Source: Oscillospiraceae bacterium
GTDB taxonomy: Bacteria > Bacillota > Clostridia > Oscillospirales > Ruminococcaceae
Direction of reading: 5' to 3'
Length of the DNA: 58,258 bases
Assembly: GCA_900768245.1 (NCBI GenBank)
Contig: CAAGCE010000185.1
Span: 1 to 58,258 of the forward strand
The notes below the pieces were generated by a model, which saw only the letters and a list, made by a program, of their open reading frames with translations, did no database searches and had not been told where the DNA came from. This document shows positions 23,671 through 31,408 of the stretch, in pieces. Positions within the stretch are counted from its first letter, which is position 1; each line of letters starts with the position of its first letter. Made by a program: the position numbers and the translations under genes.

Positions 23671-24425
23671 TTATTTTTTATTTAGGGCGGCGGTTCAGGT
23701 TTTGCTGCGGACTGTAAAATTGTGTCCGCCGCGGTCGTTCATTTGGCTGTGGACTGTTACAAAAGGTGTGCGTATACCAAACTTTTGGCACAAAACTCCG
23801 TAGGGGAAGGGTTTCCCTTCCCGTTTTGGACGTGACGGCTTATGATATACTGCATAACTTGATTGAAATTGTACTTTTGTTCCGTTGCCTATAAACGATA
23901 ATTCTGCACTGACGCTTGGATATATCGCATAATTTTGTAGGGGAAGGGTTTCCCATCCCGTCTTGAACGTGACGGTTTATGATATACTGCATAACTTGAT
24001 TGAAATTGTACTTTTGCTGTGTTTTCAAAATTTGCTCTGCTTCGCTCGCAAATTTTGAAAAGGGGTAGTTTGGCTTTATTTGTTAGAAATAGCGCAATGC
24101 AGATTATTGGGTCATTTCAGATTGTAACTGACGTTACATCTGTTGTACCAACTTTTTGGGGCTGCATTGCGCTTTTTGGATTTTATAGTTTTGCTTGGCT
24201 TTACTGTTGATTTTGCTTTATTTGTTAGAATGTGCTGGGGGTGTTTCGCCTCTGCGGAGGCGACCACGGGCTTTGCCCTTTGGATTCCCACAAGCCTTTG
24301 AAAAGGCTTGACCGAAACTTTTATATGGGTGCGCTGTTACTTTTGCTTGGCTAATTTAGCTTTGCTTGCGCCGCGGCTGCTATCTTTCGGTTCCCGCTTA
24401 ACTTGGACGCGTCTAAATAAAAAAA
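23671..24425. repeat. Repeat island 3 at a convergent junction
   Basis: Gap between rpsT (+) and the FakA-like gene (-). It opens with the left-end module (TTATTTAGGGCGGCGG near 23676, closing CCGCCGCGG). Two near-identical ~55-base units follow: GTAGGGGAAGGGTTTCCC at about 23801 and 23938, each followed by GACGTGACGG or GAACGTGACGG and CTTATGATATACTGC-like sequence. Then come the CAAAATTTG palindrome (24018-24065), 83-bp hairpin (24091-24173), GC box (24237-24330) and right-end module (to 24425). It resembles the right half of islands 1 and 2 with a different left half. Confidence 0.8.
24091..24173 (+). repeat. 83-bp hairpin repeat, copy 5
   Basis: AGCGCAATGCAG (24091-24102) and CTGCATTGCGCT (24162-24173), same orientation as copies 2 and 4; internal stem TGTAAC/GTTACA. 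Confidence 0.85.
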
Positions 24426-24433
24426 TAAAAAAA

Positions 24434-24685
24434 TCAACCTTTAAGTCCTCTTGACTGTCTATCCATATCCTCGACTACAATATCAAAAATTTCTCCCAGA
24501 GTTGAGCAATATTCAAGCACTTTCCACGGTTCATTGGTATGGTAGTGGATCTTGATAAGGTTTTCGTCGCCTACTGCAAGAAGGCTGTCGCCTTTAAAGT
24601 TTGCGGCGATATAGTCGTTGATTACGTCCTCGTCCAAGTTTTCACCCTCGATGAGAAGCTGGGTATCAAATCTGTATTCTATCAT
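24434..24685 (-). CDS. Stand-alone FakA/YloV-like middle-domain protein
   Basis: 83 residues resembling one internal segment of fatty-acid kinase FakA (YloV/DAK2 family). The stretch GDSLLAVGDENLIKIHYHTN followed by EPWKVLEYCSTLGEI matches the GDSLVVVGDDxLVKVHVHTNDPGKVLEY signature of that family. FakA itself is about 550 residues, so this is an isolated domain, not an enzyme. The start ATG has GGAGG 8 bases upstream. It lies 19 bases after the sbcC stop in the same direction. Function is unknown. Confidence 0.7.
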   Translation of the reverse strand: MIEYRFDTQLLIEGENLDEDVINDYIAANFKGDSLLAVGDENLIKIHYHTNEPWKVLEYCSTLGEIFDIVVEDMDRQSRGLKG

Positions 24686-24704
24686 TTCTTTTTCCTCCTG
24701 TATT

Positions 24705-27485
24705 TCAGCATACCACTTTGACGTGGCTGCAGCCTGCCTTTTTATCTTTTGTCACTATTATCTGTCGGTCTATTCTGTCTTTCAGTTCGCTGACGTGTGA
24801 GATTATTCCTACTGAGCGTCCGTTCTGTGAAAGGCGGCAAAGGGCATTTACTGCCTGATTTAGTGCTTCCTCGTCAAGTGAGCCGAATCCCTCGTCAACA
24901 AACATTGTGTCAAGCTGTATTCCGCCTGCTGATGACTGTATCTCGTCGGACAGACCGAGGGCAAGTGACAGCGATGCCATAAAAGCCTCGCCGCCCGACA
25001 GAGTTTTTACACTTCTCACGGAGCCGTTGTAATGGTCGATAACGTCAAGCTCAAGTCCTGTTTTGCTTTGACGGTTGCTGTCGTCGGTACTGCGTTTCAG
25101 CTCATACTGTCCGTCGGTCATCACCATAAAGCGCAGGTTCGCACGGTCGACTGTTTTTTTGAAATATGCTGTCTGGATATAGGTTTCGAGAGTTATTTTT
25201 TCCTTGCCCGAGATAGTTCCGCCTGCTGTGTCGTAGAGGGCTTTTATCCATTTATAGCGTTCCTCTGATTTTGCAAGCTTTTCCGATCGTGCGGCTATGC
25301 CCTTCAGAGCCGATGTATTGGAGGCAAGTCTTGATGATGTTTCGAGATTTTCTGCGGTGAGTGTTTTTTTCTCATTGAAAAGCTGCTGCCGCTGTTCATT
25401 TATTTCTTCAAGGTCGATATTTTCCGATGCTTTCAGCTGTTCTTTTAGAGTTTCGGCTGATGAAGTAAGCTCGTGTACGGCTTTTTTGCAGCTGTCAAGG
25501 GCAGCTTGTGAAGCTGTGTAGTTGTCCTGAATTGATTTTTTCTTCTTTTCAAGTGCATTTATATTTGCGGCAGCTTCTTCCTCCGAACTGAATTTCAGAG
25601 CTGAGGTTATTTTTTCTATTGATGCGCTGAGAGCCTTTATTTCCGCATCTGCGGCGGCGCAAAGCTTTTCATTTTCGGCAATGGCACTGTCATTTCTGCG
25701 GAGCTCTTCCTCGGCGGCGGGAATTGCTTTTTCAAGCTCGGCTTTTCGCTTTGCACGTCTTGCCTCTGCGGCAATATTTTCATCGGTAAGCTTTATTTCG
25801 GCAGCTGTTTTATCGGCGGCTTCTTTCAGTGCAGGTACTATCTGCTTTGCAGGCAGCTTTCCAAGTATCTTTTCCGACGATTCCTTTATAGTTTCATTAA
25901 GTGCCTCATATCTGCCTTTTATCTCGCCTGCGATACGGCTAAGGTCGGCGGCTTTGGTCTGTGCCGATTCGGCCGTAAGCTTCGCCTTTTTCAATTCCTG
26001 CTCTGAGGGAGCGTTTTTATGCATTACGGCAGGGGAGGGGTGGTCGGTCGAACCGCACACGGGGCATTTTTCACCCTGTTTAAGTGCTGCGGCAAGGACG
26101 CCTGCCTGCTCGTCAAGGAAAAGCTTTTCAAGCTCTGCATAGCGGGTCTGTGCCTGCTCTGAATACTGTGCAGCATTTACATAGCTTTGCTGTGCTTCGG
26201 AAAGTGAGCCTTTCATTGATGCAAGTGAACGCATATCCGTCATAAGACGTGATAAAGCGGCTGCTCTGTCGTTGAGCATTGACTTTGTGTTTTCAAGCTT
26301 CTGTCGGTTTTCCCCTGCGCTGCCAAGGCTTTCGGCTTCCGATCTGTATTTTGCCAATGTATCGGAAAGTGATGCACTATGCTTTTTTGCTGCGGCAGTT
26401 TCAGCATTAAGACGTTCTGAAAGCTTTTGACGTGCGTCCCTTTCCGCACCTGTCTTTTTCAGTTCGGCATAGTCGGCAAGACGCTCTTTTTCGCGGCTGA
26501 TTTCTGCTGAAATGTCATCACAGCTTTCATATTCGGCTTTTGCGGACTTGAATTTTTCTTCATACGGTGAAAGGTCTTCAAGACGCTTTTTTAGCAGCTG
26601 TTCCGTTTCCGCAAGCTGTGCGGCGGCTTTGTTTCTTAATTCAGCCTTTCCGAGCCTGACTCCCGTTTCTTCTATTGCCTTGTCGATTTTTTCAAGTGAC
26701 TTTTCCGTTTCGGACTTTGCTGCCTTGTCCTCTTCGGTTATTTTTTTTATTGCTTCGCATATTTCTTCCGTTCTGAAAAGACGCGGCTCTGATCTTATAT
26801 CCGAAAGGATCTGTGCATAGGAGCTGTCAGGCTTGCAGGACAGTCCCGAAATATACTGATCTATTCCTTTTTCGCAGTCGCTGCATTCACGGTCGGCGGC
26901 ATCAAGGTCGTCCTTTATCCTTTTTTGCAGGATAAGGTAATTCTCCGTGCGGAAAATACTGCGGAAAACAGTGCTTCTTTCCTGCGTGGACGCAAAAAGC
27001 AGCTTTAAAAATTCTCCCTGTGAAAGCATTGCCACCTGTATATACTGTTCACGGTCAAGACCGATAAGTGCTGTAACTGCCTTTGTAACGGCTGAAGAGC
27101 CTGAAACCGTGCTGCCGTCGGGATAAATAAGTTCGGCATCGGCTTTTTCCGTTGTCATACCGCTTTTGGACTGCCGTAATGACTGACGGGTGTATTCGGG
27201 ATTGCGTTTTACACGGTATTCCTTTCCACGGTATTCAAAAAGCAGCTCGGCATAGGTTTTTGTATCAGGGGCGGCATACTTGCTGCGCATCATAGAGGCA
27301 TTTCGGCTGCTGCCGCTTGCAGTTCCGTAAAGAGCGAAAATGACAGCGTCAAAAACAGTGGTCTTTCCTGCACCTGTGTCACCTGTGATAAGGTAGATTC
27401 CCTCTCTGCCAAGCTTTCTGAAATCAATAAATTCTTCCTCTGAATAAGGTCCGAAGGCTGATAAAGTTAGTTCAAGCGGTCTTAT
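24705..27485 (-). CDS. sbcC: DNA repair exonuclease subunit SbcC, apparently with an ATA start
   Basis: 926 residues if read from ATA 27485-27483. This start gives the family N-terminus (x-RPLELTLSAFGPYSEE) and Walker A GDTGAGKTT at residues 35-43. The first in-frame ATG (27293) would delete 64 residues including Walker A. GGGGGAG lies 5 bases before the ATA. A long coiled coil carries the zinc hook CPVCGSTDHP. The C-terminal ATPase half has signature LSGGEAFMASLSLALGLS, Walker B DTMFVDEGFGSLDEE and the IISHVSEL switch. SbcC works with the nuclease SbcD on hairpins and double-strand ends. sbcD is not adjacent. Confidence 0.88.
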   Translation of the reverse strand: MRPLELTLSAFGPYSEEEFIDFRKLGREGIYLITGDTGAGKTTVFDAVIFALYGTASGSSRNASMMRSKYAAPDTKTYAELLFEYRGKEYRVKRNPEYTRQSLRQSKSGMTTEKADAELIYPDGSTVSGSSAVTKAVTALIGLDREQYIQVAMLSQGEFLKLLFASTQERSTVFRSIFRTENYLILQKRIKDDLDAADRECSDCEKGIDQYISGLSCKPDSSYAQILSDIRSEPRLFRTEEICEAIKKITEEDKAAKSETEKSLEKIDKAIEETGVRLGKAELRNKAAAQLAETEQLLKKRLEDLSPYEEKFKSAKAEYESCDDISAEISREKERLADYAELKKTGAERDARQKLSERLNAETAAAKKHSASLSDTLAKYRSEAESLGSAGENRQKLENTKSMLNDRAAALSRLMTDMRSLASMKGSLSEAQQSYVNAAQYSEQAQTRYAELEKLFLDEQAGVLAAALKQGEKCPVCGSTDHPSPAVMHKNAPSEQELKKAKLTAESAQTKAADLSRIAGEIKGRYEALNETIKESSEKILGKLPAKQIVPALKEAADKTAAEIKLTDENIAAEARRAKRKAELEKAIPAAEEELRRNDSAIAENEKLCAAADAEIKALSASIEKITSALKFSSEEEAAANINALEKKKKSIQDNYTASQAALDSCKKAVHELTSSAETLKEQLKASENIDLEEINEQRQQLFNEKKTLTAENLETSSRLASNTSALKGIAARSEKLAKSEERYKWIKALYDTAGGTISGKEKITLETYIQTAYFKKTVDRANLRFMVMTDGQYELKRSTDDSNRQSKTGLELDVIDHYNGSVRSVKTLSGGEAFMASLSLALGLSDEIQSSAGGIQLDTMFVDEGFGSLDEEALNQAVNALCRLSQNGRSVGIISHVSELKDRIDRQIIVTKDKKAGCSHVKVVC

Positions 27486-27497
27486 TTTAACTCCCCC

Positions 27498-28298
27498 TTA
27501 TCTGAAAGTACGGAATTTAGGCTTGTATTTATCCGATATTCCACGTTTATGCTTGGTGTTTTTTGCGATCTCAAGCATTTCACGGCGGAACTGCTCACGT
27601 TTTGCTTCACGGTCGATGATCTTTGCTGAGCAGTATTCGATACGCTGTGCAATTCGTTCACCGTATGTATAATAGTCTGTTATTTCTACTGTGTGTACTT
27701 TTTTCCCGCAGTTTGAATCATACCACCAGTTGTCAAAGTCGATCCCGTTGTCGGTGCTTTCATATCTGAGCCAGTCCGCACGTTCGTTGAAATATCTTGC
27801 GGGAGCGTGTATAATGATGTGATCCTTTACACATTCGACGCTTTGCAGCTCTTTAAGGTCAATTATCCACAGCTTTTTATAGCTTGTCATTTTTCCGTCG
27901 GTAAAAACGGTCTGGTAATGCTGAGAGATAACAAGCTGTGAGTCTGAAATTTCAATATATGTATGCTCCGAATGTGCTTTCAGCAGAATGTCCGAAACAA
28001 TTGAAGCTATCAGGCATACAATAAAGCTGTAAGCAACGCAGTAATACGTTCCGTAAAAAATACTGCGATAAATTACATCGGGTATATTGACGTTGCCGTG
28101 GTTGAACACGAAAAATATCAATACTATTATAAAAAGCGAAAGAATAATGCTTAATGACGGAAGATTTAAAAGGAAAATTATACGGTTGTATTTTGACAGT
28201 ATACGTTTTTTATTAACGTGAAAGGTTTTCTTTATATCCTCCGCCTCCTTTTGATCAAATTTCTTATTAAGGAAGTGCTGATTAAATCTGGTGCACAT
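27498..28298 (-). CDS. Two-helix membrane protein upstream of sbcC, function unknown
   Basis: Up to 266 residues from ATG 28298, but that ATG lies inside the MITE at 28267-28447 and has no good ribosome binding site. An alternative start is ATA 28235, preceded by AAGGAGG at 8 bases, giving a 245-residue protein beginning x-KKTFHVNKKRIL. Two long hydrophobic segments (about residues 41-68 and 83-112 of the long form) precede a soluble domain with YIEISDSQLVISQ and a Trp/Asp-rich stretch. This is weakly like YcxB-type proteins. Its stop is 12 bases before the sbcC start codon. Confidence 0.6.
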   Translation of the reverse strand: MCTRFNQHFLNKKFDQKEAEDIKKTFHVNKKRILSKYNRIIFLLNLPSLSIILSLFIIVLIFFVFNHGNVNIPDVIYRSIFYGTYYCVAYSFIVCLIASIVSDILLKAHSEHTYIEISDSQLVISQHYQTVFTDGKMTSYKKLWIIDLKELQSVECVKDHIIIHAPARYFNERADWLRYESTDNGIDFDNWWYDSNCGKKVHTVEITDYYTYGERIAQRIEYCSAKIIDREAKREQFRREMLEIAKNTKHKRGISDKYKPKFRTFR

Positions 28299-28447
28299 AT
28301 TGCGCAGTCAGATTTTTTGTCAACTTGTATGAAAGCGACGCAGGAATACTGTATGTATTTCAAGGAGTTTTCATGCAAGATGACGAAAAAGATGCAAGCA
28401 AGATGTGTGCCAAGTCGTCAGACGTGATTTAATCAGTGCTTCCTTAA
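28267..28447. mobile_element. 181-bp MITE with 22-bp terminal inverted repeats
   Basis: Ends are TTAAGGAAGTGCTGATTAAA (from 28267) and the inverse of TTAAGGAAGCACTGATTAAA (to 28447), 22 bp each with two mismatches. No transposase is encoded. Interior GC is normal for the genome. It sits at the 5' end of the minus-strand gene and upstream of the PilZ gene. The terminal TTAA may include a TA or TTAA target duplication. No second copy was seen in the window. Confidence 0.78.
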
Positions 28448-28554
28448 TTATACTATTTTAATCAGCTAATGTACAGTATAGATTTTTGATTTATCATAAA
28501 TATACAAATCCAAAGATTTTTTTGTATTAAATTATACAACATTGGCGCAAAGTA

Positions 28555-28583
28555 TTGCAATTTCGACGACTTTTATATATAAT
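28555..28583 (+). promoter_or_regulatory. Sigma-A promoter of the PilZ-ParA-ComFB genes
   Basis: TTGCAA (28555-28560), 17-base spacer, TATAAT (28578-28583), 74 bases before the ATG at 28657. Confidence 0.65.
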
Positions 28584-28656
28584 AGATGTATATTGCATTA
28601 GTATGCCCTGATGCTGATTATTTAAGACCTATGAAGATTGCGGGGGAGTTTTCAGA

Positions 28657-29319
28657 ATGATAAATAAAGATAAAATCAGCAGAGTTCTTGTATATGACAT
28701 CAACGGCAAAATGCTGATCTCAACAAAGTCTGTTTTCTTTCCCAAAGACTTTTTCAAGCTGAAGGGAATGGATCTGGTAATGCTCAAGGGTGCGGATTTT
28801 CCGCTTATCTCAAAGGGCGAACAGATAGATGTCATATTTGAATACATAAACGGCACAAGAATGAAATACAAGACCACTGTGGATCTTTGCACAGAGTATC
28901 AGATAAATTTCCACGTGGGTGACGGTATCGCTCTCGAAGAACGCAGACGTTCATTTAAAATAAATGTTGTTTTTACCGGAGTTTCTCCTTTTTATATCAG
29001 AAACGAGGAAATGACTGCCTTTGATGAGCCGCTGGAGATCTCTTTTGTAAACCTTAATCTGGGCGGTGCTTATATCCGTGCGGATTTTAATTTTGAAGTC
29101 GGAGATCAGGTAATGCTCAACTTTCTTGACGGTGAAATGGAGCTTCTTGCAGACATTCTCCGTGTTCAGAAAAAGACCGATTCCGATGAAACGGACGGCT
29201 ACGGCTGCAAATTCATTAATATTAATCAGTCACAGGAAGAAAGACTTGCAAGATTTATTTTTGAATGTCAGCTTATAGAACGTGAAAGAATGAGAAGCGA
29301 AAAAAGCAAGACAATGTAA
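28657..29319 (+). CDS. PilZ-domain protein (YcgR/DgrA-like)
   Basis: 220 residues. The N-terminal ~90 residues resemble the YcgR-type flagellar-brake N-domain (PilZN). The PilZ barrel follows. The c-di-GMP motifs are degenerate: EERRRSFKI at 94-102 has Lys where RxxxR expects the second Arg, and NLNLGG at 132-137 has Asn where (D/N)xSxxG expects Ser. Binding is therefore plausible but uncertain. It sits 28 bases before parA and upstream of the flagellar operon, suggesting motility control. A GGGGGAG site precedes the ATG. Confidence 0.82.
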   Translation: MINKDKISRVLVYDINGKMLISTKSVFFPKDFFKLKGMDLVMLKGADFPLISKGEQIDVIFEYINGTRMKYKTTVDLCTEYQINFHVGDGIALEERRRSFKINVVFTGVSPFYIRNEEMTAFDEPLEISFVNLNLGGAYIRADFNFEVGDQVMLNFLDGEMELLADILRVQKKTDSDETDGYGCKFININQSQEERLARFIFECQLIERERMRSEKSKTM

Positions 29320-29347
29320 AATTGATAAGGAGTTTTAAACAGATAGT

Positions 29348-30121
29348 ATGGCTACTGTTATTGTTGTAACTAACCAGAAGGGCGGCGTGGGAAAGACTAC
29401 TACCTGCGCTGCCTTTGCGGGTATATTTAAAAGCAGGGGAAAATCCGTTCTTGCTATTGATATGGACCCTCAGGGGAACCTTTCATTTTCCCTCGGCACA
29501 GAGGACACCGGTTTTACCATACACGATGTTATGAAAGGCGAATGTACCATCGAGGAAGCTATAAAAACAAACGGCATATGCGATGTCATTACATCAAATA
29601 TCCTCCTGTCCGGAAGCGAGCTGGAGCTTTCCTCCGAAAGACGTGAATATATTCTGAGAGAAAAGCTGAAAAGCGTAAAGGACAAGTATGACTATATCAT
29701 TATTGATACACCGCCTGCACTTTCCATACTTACGATAAATGCCTATACTGCCGCAAACGACCTTATTATCCCTATGACGCCTGAGATACTTTCACTTCAG
29801 GGTATTGCACAGCTCAGAGAAACTATTCTTGCGGTCAAGAAATACTATAATAAAAAGCTTAATATAAGAGGTATTCTGCTTACCAAATATGCTGCCAACA
29901 GAACGCTTTCGGCGGAAGTCGGTGAAATGGTGCAGATCGTCGCCGACCAGCTTGGCACGATCGTCCTTGAAGATAAGATCGCAAATTCCGTTGCTGTTGC
30001 GGAAGCTCCCGCACATCAGGAGTTCATTATAAAATATTCTCCGAGATGCCGTGCATCAAAGGATTACATAAAAGCCTGTGAGAGCCTTTATCCGGAAATA
30101 AAAGCTGCGGAAAACAAGTGA
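29348..30121 (+). CDS. ParA/Soj-type ATPase
   Basis: 257 residues. Deviant Walker A KGGVGKTTT near residue 11, Walker A' DMDPQGNLS and Walker B YIIIDTPPALS are intact. ParA-family ATPases position chromosomes, plasmids or polar machinery. No ParB gene or centromere-like repeats are adjacent; instead PilZ and ComFB flank it and the flagellar operon follows. Because flhF and flhG are missing from the operon below, this ATPase could be the local placement factor. Sequence is more Soj-like than FlhG-like. Confidence 0.85.
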   Translation: MATVIVVTNQKGGVGKTTTCAAFAGIFKSRGKSVLAIDMDPQGNLSFSLGTEDTGFTIHDVMKGECTIEEAIKTNGICDVITSNILLSGSELELSSERREYILREKLKSVKDKYDYIIIDTPPALSILTINAYTAANDLIIPMTPEILSLQGIAQLRETILAVKKYYNKKLNIRGILLTKYAANRTLSAEVGEMVQIVADQLGTIVLEDKIANSVAVAEAPAHQEFIIKYSPRCRASKDYIKACESLYPEIKAAENK

Positions 30122-30179
30122 TTTTAAACATATAGTTAATTTGTATTTTATTATACTTTGAGTATAAAGAGGAGAGCCT

Positions 30180-30659
30180 ATGTCAGCTAAAAAAACTCAT
30201 AAGACTGAAGCAGTTATGAAGCTTCTTACCGGAAGCAGCCCTGCTGTTAATCCTATACTGGATAATGAGTTCAAGCAGGCTGTTATCGAATCGAGAAATG
30301 TTCCCGAAACGCCTGCCAAAAAAGTTGAAGAGCCAAAGCCTGCGGAGCCGGCAGCTGAACCAACCTCTGCGCCTGTCAGGGAAGAGCCTGCTTCGATCCC
30401 CGAGGTTTCTGTAAGTTCCGAGCTTGTTTCGGAGCTTCTTCCTGCGGCTCTGGAGAGATTTCATTGCTGCACCTGCGGAAAATGCTTTGCCGAAGCTATG
30501 TCGGACGCTCTTGATGCCGTTCCGTCGATAAAAGTCAAGATACATAACGGCGACGACCTTAAACGTGCAGATGAGATAAAGCAGCAGACACGCAATGAGG
30601 TCATGAAGGCAATAGTAAAAATTGCTATCTCCAGAAGAGGCAAGGAGATACACCAATAG
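30180..30659 (+). CDS. ComFB-family protein
   Basis: 159 residues. Residues 1-75 are a Pro/Glu/Ala-rich linker. Residues 76-159 match the ComFB family: LVSELLPAALERFHCC followed by C99 and C102, giving C96-C97-x-C99-x2-C102, a possible metal site. ComFB is named from the B. subtilis comF operon. Recent work reports cyclic-dinucleotide binding by ComFB proteins, which would fit the neighbouring PilZ gene; that link is from memory and untested here. GGAGAG precedes the ATG. Confidence 0.78.
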   Translation: MSAKKTHKTEAVMKLLTGSSPAVNPILDNEFKQAVIESRNVPETPAKKVEEPKPAEPAAEPTSAPVREEPASIPEVSVSSELVSELLPAALERFHCCTCGKCFAEAMSDALDAVPSIKVKIHNGDDLKRADEIKQQTRNEVMKAIVKIAISRRGKEIHQ

Positions 30660-30688
30660 ATAAGTTAAATAATTGTAAACATTTAAAA

Positions 30689-30728
30689 GCGCAAGCGGAA
30701 TGGCAATACTGTTCTGCATGCGTTTTTT
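30689..30728 (+). terminator. Probable terminator after comFB
   Basis: An imperfect stem CGCAAGC/GCATGCG with GGAA/TTCT next to it is followed by TTTTTT. Rest of the 360-base gap before flgB is AT-rich and holds the flagellar promoter. Confidence 0.5.
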
Positions 30729-30912
30729 GGCTTTTTATGTAATTTATTGGTTTGTTGAACCAAAGTGCAAATATGTACTAATTATAAATTTGATACCAGA
30801 TTTATACACATTATTTGACATTTATAAACAAATTTGTATGCATTAGAGAAATATTCATATATTTTTTAATAAAAAATTGTTGCTGATTAATCAAAAAAGT
30901 TGGCATACGCTA

Positions 30913-30941
30913 TTGTAATCTGTCCAAAAAGGTTGTATAAT
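30913..30941 (+). promoter_or_regulatory. Sigma-A promoter of the fla/che operon
   Basis: TTGTAA (30913-30918), 17-base spacer, TATAAT (30936-30941), 79 bases before flgB. No sigma-28 type sequence was noticed here, so the basal-body operon appears to be housekeeping-controlled. Confidence 0.75.
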
Positions 30942-31019
30942 ATGATAGAGTACCTATATCCTGAAAAAAATTATGTCGGGATTTTACATAAACCTGTACC
31001 TTAAAAAGGAGGATAACAA

Positions 31020-31397
31020 ATGGGTCTTTTTAACGGAACTATCCAAAGCCTTTCAGAACAGGCTCTTGATGCCAACTGGTATAAGCAGCAGGTAATAAGC
31101 AATAATATCGCTAACTGCGATACACCCGATTACAAGGCGAAAACTGTTGAGTTCGGCATCATTCTTAAAGAGAAATGCAAGTGCAGATACCATACCCCTG
31201 ATGAAAATACCGATCCAAAGCCTGTTTTTTCCGTTTCAACTACATATGAAACAAATACAAATCAGACTCTTAACGGAAATAATGTGGATATGGAAAAAGA
31301 GGCTCTCGACCTTGCTGATACCCAGTACCAGTACAGTGCGCTTATCGACCAGATGAACAATAATTACAGTATGATACGCTCTGCTATCATTAAATAA
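31020..31397 (+). CDS. flgB: Flagellar basal-body rod protein FlgB
   Basis: Proximal rod subunit, 125 residues, exported by the flagellar type III system. The N-terminal helix with QQVISNNIANCDTPDYKAK is the shared rod/hook signature, and the C-terminal helix pairs with it in the assembled rod. First gene of the operon, with AAAAGGAGGATAACAA before the ATG. Confidence 0.95.
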   Translation: MGLFNGTIQSLSEQALDANWYKQQVISNNIANCDTPDYKAKTVEFGIILKEKCKCRYHTPDENTDPKPVFSVSTTYETNTNQTLNGNNVDMEKEALDLADTQYQYSALIDQMNNNYSMIRSAIIK

Positions 31398-31408
31398 GGA
31401 GGGGTATT

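Noticed and set aside
29348..30121. Plasmid or prophage partition locus
   Set aside because: There is no parB, no centromere-like iterons and no replication or phage gene nearby.
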